This document shows, one piece after another, positions 16,463 through 26,024 of a stretch of DNA of 64,000 bases. Under the pieces are notes generated by a model. The model made no database searches. It was not told the origin of the DNA and worked only from the letters and a program-made list of their open reading frames with translations. The stretch is from Oceanitalea sp047302425 (GTDB lineage: Bacteria; Actinomycetota; Actinomycetes; Actinomycetales; Actinomycetaceae). The position numbers were made by a program, and so were the translations under genes. Where the stretch lies: assembly GCF_047302425.1 (NCBI RefSeq), contig NZ_CP154855.1, positions 1 through 64,000 of the forward strand. Direction: 5' to 3'. The first letter of the stretch is position 1. Each line of letters begins with the position of its first letter.

Positions 16463-17280
16463 GAGATGCCTCCAGGCACTCGGTAGACGGAACCGTGGGT
16501 CGTCGGGACGCGCTCCCACGCGTCGTCGATACCCACCATGGACTCGGCGGCCCCGAGCACGAGGAAGCCGCCCGGTCGCATGGCACGGCGGGTACGGGCG
16601 AGGATGTCGCGCTTCGTGGCGGCGTCGAAGTAGATGAGCACGTTGCGCAGGAAGACGATGTCGAAGGGCCCACCCGCCGGCGCAGGGTGCAGGAGGTTGT
16701 GCTGGGCGAAGGTGATCTGGCGCCGCAGCTCCTCCTTGACGCCCCAGCCGGCACCGGAGCGGTCGAAGTAGCGCACGAGCATGGCCGCGGGCAGCCCGCG
16801 GTTCATCTCGAGCTGGCTGTACTGGCCGCTTCGCGCCTGGGCGAGGACCGCCGTCGAGAGGTCGGTGGCGAGGACGGAGAAGCGCCGCTCCCCCGTCTCC
16901 AGCAGCGTCATGGCGATGCTGTAGGGCTCCTGCCCCGTGGAGCAGGCCGCCGACCACACTCGCAGCGTGCCCGGGTTCTGCGCCCGAGCCGCGGGCAGGA
17001 TGTGCTGGCGCAGCACCGTGAAGGGTGAGTTGTCGCGGAACCACGAGGTCTCGTTCGTCGTCAGTGCCTCGACGACGCGGGTGACCTCGCTACGGTCGGG
17101 GCTGCGGCGCACGTCGCGCACGTAGCTGTCGACCGCCGTCGGACCGGTGAGGCCGCGCTCCCGGGCGAGGGGCATGAGGCGGCTCTCGACGAGGTACTCC
17201 TTGCCCGGCGCGAGCTGGATGGCGCTGTGGGTGCGCACCAGCTCGGCGACGTAGCCGAAGGTCTCCGGGGACACGCTCAT
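16459..17280 (-). CDS. cheR: chemoreceptor glutamate methyltransferase CheR
   Basis: Methylates glutamates in the chemoreceptors using S-adenosylmethionine, for adaptation. 273 residues from ATG 17280. The N-terminal helical domain precedes TTNETSWFRDNSPF. The SAM site is VWSAACSTGQEPYSIAM, and LRNVLIYFD and MRPGGFLVLGAAE follow. The start overlaps the cheB stop (ATGA). Confidence 0.96.
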   Translation of the reverse strand: MSVSPETFGYVAELVRTHSAIQLAPGKEYLVESRLMPLARERGLTGPTAVDSYVRDVRRSPDRSEVTRVVEALTTNETSWFRDNSPFTVLRQHILPAARAQNPGTLRVWSAACSTGQEPYSIAMTLLETGERRFSVLATDLSTAVLAQARSGQYSQLEMNRGLPAAMLVRYFDRSGAGWGVKEELRRQITFAQHNLLHPAPAGGPFDIVFLRNVLIYFDAATKRDILARTRRAMRPGGFLVLGAAESMVGIDDAWERVPTTHGSVYRVPGGIS

Positions 17281-18374
17281 CGGCGCGCCTCCGCCATGAC
17301 TCGTTTCATTGCGCTGGCGATCTCCGGTAGGGGAAGGAGGGCGTGGGCGTGGCCGGCGGCCGCTGTCGCGCCCGGCATGCCCCACACGACGGACGTGGCC
17401 TCGTCCTGGACGAGGACGGTCCCTCCGGCGTCGGCGACCTGCCCCGCACCGGCGGCGCCGTCGGCGCCCATCCCGGTGAGGACGACGGCGAGCAGCTCGC
17501 CACCGAGAGCGGTGACGGCGGAGCGGAAGAGCACGTCGACCGACGGGCGGCTGTAGTTGACGGGCGGGGTGTCGGTGAGGCGGCCACGCAGGGCGCCTCG
17601 ATCGCTCACCATCGTGAGGTGCCGACCGCCCGGGGCGACGTAGACGTGCCCGGGCAGGAGGGCGACGCCGTCGGTGGCCTCGACCACGGTGGTCGGGCCG
17701 AGGCGGTCGAGGCGCTCGGCGAGCTGACGGGTGAAGACGGCGGGCATGTGCTGGACCACGGCGACCGGGACCGGCGGCGCCTCCGTGAGCCCGCCGACAA
17801 CCTCGGCGAGGGCGGCCGGGCCGCCGGTGGAGGAGCCCAGAACGACGGCGCGGACGGGCGTGGTGCGGGCGGTCGTGGGACGCACGCGGACGGGGCCGCG
17901 GGCGCTGGGGGTGGGGCCCGACGCAGCGGCGGGCACGGTGCCGGCGCCTCGCGGCGCGGCGGACCGGCGGCCGGGGACGAGCGCGTGGATCTTGGGGACC
18001 AGCTCCTCGACCACCCGGCGCAGCCCGTCCTGGAGGCTGCCGACCCCGGAGGGCTTGGCCACATAGTCGGTGGCGCCCGCGGACAGCGCCTCGAGGGTGG
18101 CTGCCGCACCGCGCTCGGTGAGCGTGGAGAACATGATGATCGGCATGCGGTGACCGGAGGTCCGCAGCGCGCGGACGGTGGAGATGCCGTCGAGCTCGGG
18201 CATCTCGATGTCCATGGTCACGAGGTCGGGGGCGAGCTGCTCGACCTTGCCGAGGGCGAGGCGCCCGTTGGCCGCGACACCCACGACCTCGATGCCGGGG
18301 TCGGCCGCCAGTGCCTGGGTGACGAGTCGGCGGATGACGACGGAGTCGTCGACGACGAGCACGCGAACGCTCAT
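17277..18374 (-). CDS. cheB: chemoreceptor methylesterase CheB
   Basis: Receiver-controlled methylesterase of 365 residues. The receiver has Asp55 in LVTMDIEMPE and a Lys in VAKPSG. A Pro/Ala-rich linker (about 135-172) leads to the esterase domain with GSSTGGP (Ser182), VVQHMP (His209) and TGMGADG (Asp305), the complete triad. It forms a pair with cheR downstream. It starts 73 bases after mcp1, the largest gap inside the chemotaxis operon; I see no promoter there. Confidence 0.96.
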   Translation of the reverse strand: MSVRVLVVDDSVVIRRLVTQALAADPGIEVVGVAANGRLALGKVEQLAPDLVTMDIEMPELDGISTVRALRTSGHRMPIIMFSTLTERGAAATLEALSAGATDYVAKPSGVGSLQDGLRRVVEELVPKIHALVPGRRSAAPRGAGTVPAAASGPTPSARGPVRVRPTTARTTPVRAVVLGSSTGGPAALAEVVGGLTEAPPVPVAVVQHMPAVFTRQLAERLDRLGPTTVVEATDGVALLPGHVYVAPGGRHLTMVSDRGALRGRLTDTPPVNYSRPSVDVLFRSAVTALGGELLAVVLTGMGADGAAGAGQVADAGGTVLVQDEATSVVWGMPGATAAAGHAHALLPLPEIASAMKRVMAEARR

Positions 18375-18447
18375 GACAGGCTCCTCCTCTCGAGGTGCTC
18401 TGCCGCCCGGCGGGCGGCGGTGGTGTTGGTGGTGGTGGTGACGCTCG

Positions 18448-19749
18448 TCAGTAGCGGAACTGGTCGACGCGGCGCTGCAGCTCGGCGGACATCCGCGCGA
18501 GCTCGGTGACGGACTGGCCGATCTCGCTCACGGTGCCGACGGCCTCGCGGGCGTCGCCGGCGACGGCGGTGATGTTGACGGCGATCTCGCCGGTGCCGGC
18601 CGCGGCCTCCGAGATGGACCGGGTGATCTCCTGGGTGGTGGCGGTCTGCTCCTCCACGGCCGAGGCGATGGTGAGCTGGCGCTGGTTGATGGCGCCGACG
18701 ATGTCGGCGATCTCCCGCATCGCGTCGGCCGCGCTGCCGGTGTCGCCCTGGATGGCCTCGACCCGGCGGGCGATGTCCTCGGTCGCCCGCGCGGTCTGCT
18801 GCGCGAGCTCCTTGACCTCACCGGCGACGACGGCGAAGCCCTTGCCGGCCTCACCGGCGCGCGCGGCCTCGATGGTCGCGTTGAGGGCGAGCAGGTCGGT
18901 CTGGTCGGCGATCGAGGTGATGACCTTGACGACCTCGCCGATCTCCTGGGAGGAGCCACCGAGACGGACGACGGCGGTGGTCGTGCCCTCGGCCACCTCG
19001 GCGGCGCGGGCGGCGACCCGCGCGGCCTCCTCGGCGTTCTGGGCGATCTCGCGGATGGAGGAGCCCATCTGCTCGGAGCCCGCGGCGGCGGTGCGGACGT
19101 TCGTCGAGACCTGCTCGGCCGCGGCGGCCACCGTGCCGCTGAGGCTGGCGGTGTGGGAGAGGCCGGCGTTCATCTGCTCGCTGCCGGCGGCGAGCTGCTC
19201 GGCGGCCGCGGCGACGGTGCGGGTGGCCCCGCCTACCTCGGCGAGGAGCGTGCGCAGGCTGCCCTGCGCGGTGCCCAGCGCCTGGGCCATCTGGCCGATC
19301 TCGTCGCGGCTCGTCACGGGGGCCGTCACGGTGAGGTCGCCCTGGGCCAGGGCCTCGAGGGAGTGGTGCACGCCCCGGATGGTGGACCGGATGCTGCGGC
19401 CGGTGAGCCGCAGCAGGGTGGTGCCGGCGGCGAGCGCGATCAGGCCGAGCACGGTGATGAGGGTGGAGTACCGCCCGGCCGTCGCGCTCGCCTGCTCCGC
19501 GACGCCGCTGAGGTCGACACCGTCCTGCGCGGCGAGCGCCACGACCTCGGTGACCTCCGCCGCGATGACGCCCATGCCGCTGTAGGCGATCGAGTTGATG
19601 ACGACGAGCGCAAGCCCGTAGACACCGCCGACGAGGAGGAACTTGCGCGCGAGGCTCATGCGGCCGAGCACGGAGGTGTGCGGGTGCTGCGCAGGCGCTG
19701 CGGGCGCGGTGGACGGTTGCGGGCGCGGCGGCGCGTACGTGGTGGTCAT
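18448..19749 (-). CDS. methyl-accepting chemotaxis protein with minimal external domain (mcp1)
   Basis: A 433-residue chemoreceptor. Two membrane helices (about 36-58 and 95-113) enclose only about 36 external residues, too small for a normal ligand-binding domain. A HAMP domain (about 114-165) leads to the kinase-control hairpin, whose tip is seen in DQTDLLALNATIEAARAGE. It ends in DQFRY, an aromatic tail shared by the other receptors here. It may sense through the membrane, through a partner, or an internal state such as energy level. Confidence 0.9.
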   Translation of the reverse strand: MTTTYAPPRPQPSTAPAAPAQHPHTSVLGRMSLARKFLLVGGVYGLALVVINSIAYSGMGVIAAEVTEVVALAAQDGVDLSGVAEQASATAGRYSTLITVLGLIALAAGTTLLRLTGRSIRSTIRGVHHSLEALAQGDLTVTAPVTSRDEIGQMAQALGTAQGSLRTLLAEVGGATRTVAAAAEQLAAGSEQMNAGLSHTASLSGTVAAAAEQVSTNVRTAAAGSEQMGSSIREIAQNAEEAARVAARAAEVAEGTTTAVVRLGGSSQEIGEVVKVITSIADQTDLLALNATIEAARAGEAGKGFAVVAGEVKELAQQTARATEDIARRVEAIQGDTGSAADAMREIADIVGAINQRQLTIASAVEEQTATTQEITRSISEAAAGTGEIAVNITAVAGDAREAVGTVSEIGQSVTELARMSAELQRRVDQFRY

Positions 19750-19767
19750 CGTCAGTCCTCGGGCGTC

Positions 19768-21471
19768 TCAGAAGGCGAATCGCGCGACGCGGTCACGCAG
19801 CTCTGTGGACAGGTCGGACAGCTCGGTGCCCTCGGTGCTCATCTCTGCGAGGACCGAGTCGAGGGTGCTGGCAGCAGTGGCGAGCACGGTGACGTTCTGG
19901 GCGATCTCACCGGAGCCCGCGGCGGCCTCGGACAGCCCGCGGCTCATCTCGTTGGTCGTGGCCGTCTGCTCCTCCACCGCCGAGGCGATGGTCATCTGCA
20001 GGTCGTTGATCGAGCCGACGATGCGGGAGATCTCGTCGATCGCCTTCACGGCGGCGCCTGCGTCACCCTGGATCGACTCGATCCGTCGGGCAATGTCCTC
20101 GGTGGCCCGGGCGGTCTCCTGGGCCAGCTCCTTGACCTCACCGGCGACGACGGCGAAGCCCTTGCCGGACTCGCCGGCGCGGGCGGCCTCGATGGTCGCG
20201 TTGAGGGCGAGGAGGTTGGTCTGCTCGGCGATGGTCGTGATGACCTTGATGACGTCACCGATCTCCTGGGAGGAGGTCCCGAGCTGGGCGACCGTGACGT
20301 TCGTCGACTCCGCGACGGTCGTCGCACGGGTCGCCACGGCCGCGGCCTCGCCGGCGGTGCGGGCGATCTCGCGGATGGAGGCACCCATCTCCTCGGCGCC
20401 GGCCGCGACGGTCTGGACACTGGCGGAGACCTGCTCGGCAGCGGCTGCGGCGGCAGAGCTCTGCACGGAGGTCTGGGCGACCTCCTGGGCGACGCGACTA
20501 GTGCGGGACTCCAGGCTCTGCGAGGCGCCCGACACGCGCTGCGCGGACTCACCGACGGCGCCGACGAGCTCGCGGACCGAGCCCACGCCGTCGTCGAGGG
20601 CGGCGCCCACGTCACCGAGCTCATCGGTGACGCTGAGCTCGGAGCGGGCGGTGAGGTCACCGGCGCGCAGGCGCTGGGCGACGTGGTGCAGGCGGGCGAT
20701 CCGGCGCAGGAGGAGCCGCGTGGTACGGGAGGCGAAGAGCAGCGCGAGGGCGAGTCCCATGACACCGGTGGCCGTCAGCCCGACGATGGTGGACTGCTGG
20801 GAGTCGGCCTGGGCCGCCTGGATCCTGGCGAGCTCCTCGGCGGCGAGCGTCTGCGCCTCGTCGACGATCGCGAGGACGGTGGAGTAGGCGGCGCCGGCCT
20901 CCCCGTCGTTGATGGACTCGAGGGCCGTCTGCCGCCCCTCGGGGGTGTCGAGGGCGAGCCACTCGACCACCTGGGCGTCCCAGCTGAAGAAGTCCTCCCA
21001 GGCCGGCCGCAGCCGGTCGAAGATGGCGGCCTCGGCGGGGTCCAGCTCGACGGCGTCGAGCTCGTCGAGCCACGTCTCGATGGCTTCACGCGAGTCGGCC
21101 ATGCCCTGCATGTTGTAGGAGTCGGGAGCCAGGCCTGCCTCGGTGCCGAGGATGGCGACGTCGGAGAGGTAGAGCGCCTGCCACCCGGTGGCGTCGGCGA
21201 TCTGGAAGCGCGCCTCCTCGGCGAGCTGGGCGACGCCCTGGGCGCGGCGCAGCTCCTCGCTCAGCTCACGCTGCTCGACGTTGCCGGCGACACCGATACC
21301 AGCCGCAACGACGGCAAACAGCGCGACGACGCCGAAGGTCAGGTACAGCCGGCGGCCGACGCCGATGCGGCGAGCGCGTCGGGTGCTCCCGCCGGCAGTA
21401 CCGGGGCGAACGGGAGCCGTCGCGGTCAGCGGTGCCCGCGCCTGGGGCGCCGCTGCGAGCATGGTGGTCAT
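19768..21471 (-). CDS. methyl-accepting chemotaxis protein (mcp2)
   Basis: A 567-residue chemoreceptor. The N-terminal 40 residues are Ala/Pro-rich and basic, then membrane helix 1 (about 41-63), an external domain of about 165 helical residues (four-helix-bundle type), membrane helix 2 (about 228-250), HAMP, and a cytoplasmic hairpin with EQTNLLALNATIEAARAGE. It ends in RFAF. The ligand cannot be read from sequence. It is separated from mcp1 by 18 bases and from mcp3 by 11, so all three are co-transcribed. Confidence 0.93.
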   Translation of the reverse strand: MTTMLAAAPQARAPLTATAPVRPGTAGGSTRRARRIGVGRRLYLTFGVVALFAVVAAGIGVAGNVEQRELSEELRRAQGVAQLAEEARFQIADATGWQALYLSDVAILGTEAGLAPDSYNMQGMADSREAIETWLDELDAVELDPAEAAIFDRLRPAWEDFFSWDAQVVEWLALDTPEGRQTALESINDGEAGAAYSTVLAIVDEAQTLAAEELARIQAAQADSQQSTIVGLTATGVMGLALALLFASRTTRLLLRRIARLHHVAQRLRAGDLTARSELSVTDELGDVGAALDDGVGSVRELVGAVGESAQRVSGASQSLESRTSRVAQEVAQTSVQSSAAAAAAEQVSASVQTVAAGAEEMGASIREIARTAGEAAAVATRATTVAESTNVTVAQLGTSSQEIGDVIKVITTIAEQTNLLALNATIEAARAGESGKGFAVVAGEVKELAQETARATEDIARRIESIQGDAGAAVKAIDEISRIVGSINDLQMTIASAVEEQTATTNEMSRGLSEAAAGSGEIAQNVTVLATAASTLDSVLAEMSTEGTELSDLSTELRDRVARFAF

Positions 21472-21482
21472 CAGTCGCCTTC

Positions 21483-23153
21483 TCAGTAACGGAACTGCTC
21501 GACGCGGGTGCGGAGGTCGGCGGACATGCCGGCCAGGCCGTCAGCCGACTCGGTGAGCTGGGTCAGGGTGTCCTTGGCCTCGGCGCTGGAGTCGGCCACA
21601 GCGGTGATGCTCCCGGCGATCTCGCCGGAGCCGGTCGCGGCCTCGCCGACGGAGCGCGACATCTCGTTGGTCGTGGCCGTCTGCTCCTCCACCGCCGAAG
21701 CAATGGTCAGCTGCAGGTCGTTGATCGACTCAATGATTCGGGAGATCTCCCCGATCGCGTCGACCGCGCCGGTGGCGTCGACCTGGATGGTCTCGACCCG
21801 GCGGGCGATGTCCTCGGTCGCCTTGGCCGTCTCCTGTGCCAGCTCCTTGACCTCCCCGGCGACGACGGCGAAGCCCTTACCCGCCTCGCCGGCCCGGGCA
21901 GCCTCGATCGTCGCGTTGAGTGCCAGCAGGTTGGTCTGCTCGGCGATCGTGGTGATCACCTTGACAACCTCACCGATCTCCTGGGAGGAGGTCCCCAGCT
22001 TGGTCACCGTGGCGTTGGTCGCCGCTGCGACTTCGGTGGCCCGGGCGGCGACGTTGGCGGCCTCGTTGGCGCTGTGGGCGATCTCCCGGATGGAAGCGCC
22101 CATCTGCTCTGCGCCGCTCGCTACGGCCTGGATGTTGTTGGACACCTGCTCCGCGGCGGCGGCGACCACGCCGGACTGTGCCGCCGTGTCCTCAGACGCA
22201 GCAGCGAGCCGGCCGCTGTCGGCGGAGACCTCGCCGGCCGAGGAGGCGACCTGCTGCGACGTCGCCGCCACCTCCGCGATGAGCGCCCGCAGGCGCGTCT
22301 GGGCGGTGGCCAGGGACTCGGCCACCTGACCGATCTCGTCCCGGGAGGTCACCACCGGCTCGGCGGTGAGGTCGCCCTGGGCCATCGCCTCGGTCGCACG
22401 CCGGATCTCGTTGACCGAGCGGCGCACGGAGCGCACGATGATGACGGCGATGAAGGCGCCGAACGCCAGGCCGGCAATACCGAGAACGGACATCACGGTG
22501 ATGTTCTGGGCTGCCTGCGCGTCCAGCTGCTCCGTCGCTGCCGTTCTGATCTCGAGCTCTTCCGCATCCGCCTGCTGGAGCGCGGCCTCATACTCGGCGA
22601 TCCGCGACCTGATCTCGACGACGAGAGCCGGGTCGATGCCTGCACCGTCGCCGGAGAGGATGGACGACAGCAGCTCGTCACGCAGACGAAAGGCCTCGTC
22701 GTAACTCTCCACAAACGCGTGCCAGTGGGGCGAGACCCCGGCGGGGCTGTCCGTGTAGGCGTCGATCAGCTCTGCCGTGGCCGCGTCGTTCGTCGCCTGC
22801 TGGTCCAGCAGCGCCTGCTGGGCCGCGGGGTCCTGCGTTCCGCGGATCTGCTCGAAGAGCAGCTGCGCCCGCACGGCACCCTCGACGATCTGTCCGCGCA
22901 CGTCGCTCAGCTCGTTGATGCCGGCGAGCTCGGCCGAGCCGCTCTGCAGGTCGCGCATGGTCGTGATCGCGAAGGAGTTCGTGCCCAGGATGATGACGGC
23001 GAGCACCGCCACCAGGCCGCCGAGCTTGCCGGCGAGGGACAGTCCCTTGAGGGAGCCGGCGCGCTGCTTCCTGGGAGAAGCCGGCGTCGGTGCTGAGAGG
23101 TCGGTCGCTGGGCGAGCGGTCGCTGGTGCGGGAGGGGCGAGCGTAGTAGCCAT
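21483..23153 (-). CDS. methyl-accepting chemotaxis protein (mcp3)
   Basis: A 556-residue chemoreceptor with a basic, Pro-rich N-terminus, membrane helix 1 (about 42-62), an external helical domain of about 150 residues, membrane helix 2 (about 216-238), HAMP, and the signalling hairpin with EQTNLLALNATIEAARAGE. It ends in EQFRY. The cytoplasmic half is nearly identical in protein sequence to mcp2 and mcp4, while the external parts differ, which points to duplication followed by divergence of ligand specificity. Confidence 0.94.
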   Translation of the reverse strand: MATTLAPPAPATARPATDLSAPTPASPRKQRAGSLKGLSLAGKLGGLVAVLAVIILGTNSFAITTMRDLQSGSAELAGINELSDVRGQIVEGAVRAQLLFEQIRGTQDPAAQQALLDQQATNDAATAELIDAYTDSPAGVSPHWHAFVESYDEAFRLRDELLSSILSGDGAGIDPALVVEIRSRIAEYEAALQQADAEELEIRTAATEQLDAQAAQNITVMSVLGIAGLAFGAFIAVIIVRSVRRSVNEIRRATEAMAQGDLTAEPVVTSRDEIGQVAESLATAQTRLRALIAEVAATSQQVASSAGEVSADSGRLAAASEDTAAQSGVVAAAAEQVSNNIQAVASGAEQMGASIREIAHSANEAANVAARATEVAAATNATVTKLGTSSQEIGEVVKVITTIAEQTNLLALNATIEAARAGEAGKGFAVVAGEVKELAQETAKATEDIARRVETIQVDATGAVDAIGEISRIIESINDLQLTIASAVEEQTATTNEMSRSVGEAATGSGEIAGSITAVADSSAEAKDTLTQLTESADGLAGMSADLRTRVEQFRY

Positions 23154-23180
23154 GGTTCCTTCGATCTCTGTAGTGCGCCG

Positions 23181-23597
23181 TCAGGCCGCGGTGACGGCGT
23201 CGACGTCGAGGGCGAGGAGGAGGCGGCCGTCGAGCTTGTAGGCGCCACGGATCACCTCGCGCAGCTCGGGGCTCAGCGTCTGCGGCGGGGTCTCGAACTG
23301 CTCGTCGTCGACCTCCGCGACGTCACCGATGGCGTCGACGAGGAGCGAGACGGGCTCGCCGCCGAGCTTGACGACGACCATCATCGGCTCGCTCGCCTCA
23401 CGGATGGGCAGGCCGAGACGGGTCCGCAGGTCGAGCGCGAGGACGACCTGGCCGCGGAGGTTGACGAGGCCAGCCACCTCGGCCGGTGCGAGCGGCACAC
23501 CGGCCGTCGCGCGGAAGGGCAGCACCTCCTGCACCTGGCCGACGCCGATGCCGTAGAGGTTCTCACCAAGGGTGAAGGTGACGTACTGGGTGCTCAT
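23181..23597 (-). CDS. cheW: chemotaxis coupling protein CheW
   Basis: A 138-residue adaptor that links receptors to CheA. The whole protein is one CheW domain: YVTFTLGENLYGIGVGQVQE, LVNLRGQVVLALDLRTRLGL, VSLLVDAIGDVAEV. Its ATG shares one base with the cheA stop (TGATG), so synthesis of the two is coupled. Confidence 0.95.
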   Translation of the reverse strand: MSTQYVTFTLGENLYGIGVGQVQEVLPFRATAGVPLAPAEVAGLVNLRGQVVLALDLRTRLGLPIREASEPMMVVVKLGGEPVSLLVDAIGDVAEVDDEQFETPPQTLSPELREVIRGAYKLDGRLLLALDVDAVTAA

Positions 23598-25879
23598 CAG
23601 ATCCTCACCAGGTCCTCGTCGAGAGCGGAGGTGTCGAAGGGGGCGATGCCGACGGCGTGGAGCAGCTCGCTGACGTCGAGGAGCTCGGTGACGCGCTCCT
23701 TGATGACGGTGGAGCCGGTCAGGCCGGTGTCCTCGAGCCCGCTGCGGTTGCCCGGGTCGTCGGTGACGATGTCGACGATCTCGCCGACGACGACGGCGAC
23801 CGTCACGCCACCGGAGGTGAGGACGATGACAAGGAGCTCCTCGGGCTCCTCGTAGCTCATCGCACCGAGCACCCGGTCGAGGCGGGCGACGGGCAGGAGG
23901 TCGCCGCGGTACTGGACGACCTCGCGGCTGCCGACCCGCTCGAGGCGGTCGGCGGGCATGCGCTCGAGGCGGGTGACGTCGGCGAGCGGGATCGCCACGC
24001 GGCGGCCCTCGCCGATCGCGACGACGAGCAGCTGCTGCTCGGTGCTGCTCGCCCGCGTCTCGCGGCCCGCGCTGGAGCGCGTGAGCTGGCCCAGCTCCCC
24101 GACGAGGGCGCGCCGGGCGATGGCCTGGACGTCGAGGATGAGCGCGACGTCCCCGTCCCCGAGCACCGTGGCGCCGGAGTAGAGGCCGATCTGCTTGATC
24201 CGCGAGGAGATGGCCTTGACGACGATCTCCTCGTTGTTGAGGACCCGGTCGACGATGAGGCCGAAGCGCTGCTCGTCCGCCTGGAGGACGGCGATGGTGC
24301 ACGAGGCCCGCTCCTCCGGCTCCAGGCCGAGGACCTCGGCGAGGGAGACCAGCGGCAGCAGCGCGCCACGCAGCCGGTAGACCGGCGCGGTGCCGACGTA
24401 CTCGAGCTGGGTGGACTCGACGGCCACGAGCTCGAGGAGGTTTGTCTGGGCGATCGCGTAGGTGCGCACGCCGCACTGGACGGTGAGCGCCGGCATGATC
24501 GCCAGGGTCAGCGGGATGCGCAGGCGCCACGTGGTGCCCTCACCGGGCTGGGACTCGACGTCCACCGAGCCACCGATGGCCTCGATCTTCGTGCGGACCA
24601 CGTCCATGCCGACACCGCGGCCGGACACGTTGGTCACCGTCTTGGCGGTGGAGAAGCCGGGGAGGAAGAGGAGCTCGTAGATCTCCTGCGCGGACATCAT
24701 CCGCACCTGCTCCTCGGTGCGCAGGCCCTTGGAGACGGCGCTGGCGGCGACGGCGTCGGGGTCGATGCCGTGGCCGTCGTCGGCGATCTCGACGATGACC
24801 TGGCCGCCGGCGTGGTAAGCGCGCAGCGTGACGTGGCCCTGCTCGGGCTTGCCGGACGCGACACGCTCCTCGGGGGCCTCGATGCCGTGGTCGACGGCGT
24901 TGCGCACGAGGTGCGTCAGCGGGTCCTTGACGGCCTCGAGGAGGGAGCGGTCGAGCTCGGTCTCGCCGCCGAGCATGGAGAGGGACACCTTGCGGCCGAG
25001 CATGGCGGCGAGGTCGCGCACGACGCGCGGCATCTTGTTCCACACGTGCTCGATGGGCTGCATGCGCGTCTTCATGACGCCCTCCTGCAGCTCGGTGGCG
25101 ATGAGGCTGAGCCGCTGCGCCGAGCGGGCCAGCTCGACGTCCTCACCGCGGTCAGAGAGCCGGTCGAACTGGTTGCGCACGAGCACGAGCTCGCCGACCT
25201 GGCGCATGAGGGAGTCGAGGAGCTCGATGTCCACGCGGATGGAGCTCTCGGCGGCGTTGCGGTGGTGCTCGGGCTCGCGCCCGCCCTCGGTGACCTCCGC
25301 CGCGGCGGGGACCGACGCGGGGGCGGCCGGCTGCTCGCCCGTGCGGCGCTTGCCGATGACCTTCCTGACCGGTGCGGCCGGGGGCGCGACGGGCTCGGGC
25401 TCGGGAGCCTCCGCCGCGGGCGTGGCTGCCTCCGGCCCTGCCACCTCTGCCTCCTGCGCGGGCGCCTCGGGCGCGGCGGCGGGCTCCGGTGTGGCGGTGC
25501 CCTCCTGGACGGCGACGATCCGGGCGATCGTGGGCTCGACGTCGAGGTCGTCGCCCCGTCCATCCTCGATGGAGGTGAGGATGGCGCGGAGCGTGTCGAC
25601 GAGGGCGAGGAGGACGTCGGTGGTCGCCTGGTCCATCTGGCGCGCGCCGTCGCGGAGCTCGGCGAGCAGGCTCTCACCCGTGTGCGAGACCCTCTCGAGG
25701 TTGGTGTACCCGAGGAACCCGCTCGTGCCCTTGATCGTGTGGACCGTGCGGAAGATGCTGCTCAGCAGCTCCCGTGAGGTCGGCGCGCCTTCCAGCGCGA
25801 CCAGGTCCTGGTCGAGCTGGTCGAGGTTCTCGTAGCTCTCGACGAGGAACTCGTGGACGATCTCATCCATGCCATCCAC
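23597..25879 (-). CDS. cheA: chemotaxis histidine kinase CheA with two CheW-like domains
   Basis: Receptor-controlled kinase of 760 residues. P1 (1-105) has the phosphorylated His47 in FRTVHTIKGTSGFLG. Residues 125-210 are an Ala/Pro/Glu-rich linker in which I see no P2 domain. P3 (211-275) is the dimer region. P4 (275-455) shows LVRNAVDHGIEAP, ADDGHGIDPDAV and GRGVGMDVV. P5 follows twice: 458-590 and again 614-745 (LLVVAIGEGRRVAIPLADV). The GTG at 25879 is chosen because GGAGG stands seven bases upstream; an ATG three codons later is too far from it. It is the first gene of the chemotaxis operon. Confidence 0.95.
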   Translation of the reverse strand: MDGMDEIVHEFLVESYENLDQLDQDLVALEGAPTSRELLSSIFRTVHTIKGTSGFLGYTNLERVSHTGESLLAELRDGARQMDQATTDVLLALVDTLRAILTSIEDGRGDDLDVEPTIARIVAVQEGTATPEPAAAPEAPAQEAEVAGPEAATPAAEAPEPEPVAPPAAPVRKVIGKRRTGEQPAAPASVPAAAEVTEGGREPEHHRNAAESSIRVDIELLDSLMRQVGELVLVRNQFDRLSDRGEDVELARSAQRLSLIATELQEGVMKTRMQPIEHVWNKMPRVVRDLAAMLGRKVSLSMLGGETELDRSLLEAVKDPLTHLVRNAVDHGIEAPEERVASGKPEQGHVTLRAYHAGGQVIVEIADDGHGIDPDAVAASAVSKGLRTEEQVRMMSAQEIYELLFLPGFSTAKTVTNVSGRGVGMDVVRTKIEAIGGSVDVESQPGEGTTWRLRIPLTLAIMPALTVQCGVRTYAIAQTNLLELVAVESTQLEYVGTAPVYRLRGALLPLVSLAEVLGLEPEERASCTIAVLQADEQRFGLIVDRVLNNEEIVVKAISSRIKQIGLYSGATVLGDGDVALILDVQAIARRALVGELGQLTRSSAGRETRASSTEQQLLVVAIGEGRRVAIPLADVTRLERMPADRLERVGSREVVQYRGDLLPVARLDRVLGAMSYEEPEELLVIVLTSGGVTVAVVVGEIVDIVTDDPGNRSGLEDTGLTGSTVIKERVTELLDVSELLHAVGIAPFDTSALDEDLVRI

Positions 25880-25933
25880 CGGCGGACCTCCATGAATCCG
25901 TATCGGTCTGTGCGCTTCCTGCGCACTCCCTCT

Positions 25934-25960
25934 TCATCGGCGACTTCTCGCGAGTTTTGA
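25934..25960 (-). promoter_or_regulatory. sigma-28 promoter of the chemotaxis operon
   Basis: Minus strand: TCAAAACT, 11 bases, GCCGATGA. The known sigma-28 layout is TAAAGTTT-N11-GCCGATAA. The start point should lie near 25927, leaving a leader of about 48 bases before cheA. Confidence 0.85.
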
Positions 25961-25976
25961 GGTGTCGGTAGGAACA

Positions 25977-26014
25977 ACGCACGGCGGGCCCGCAGTCGCG
26001 GGCCCGCCGTGCGT
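25977..26014 (-). terminator. terminator of mcp4
   Basis: A 17-base perfect stem (25977-25993 with 25998-26014) and a four-base loop, 11 bases after the mcp4 stop. On the minus strand the stem is followed by TGTTCCT, a weak T-rich tail. It sits just upstream of the cheA promoter. Confidence 0.88.
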
Positions 26015-26024
26015 GGAGAGGTGG

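Noticed and set aside
25900..25907. Second -10-like ACCGATAC before cheA
   Set aside because: The -35 position reads GTGCGCAG; the site 34 bases upstream is a far better match.
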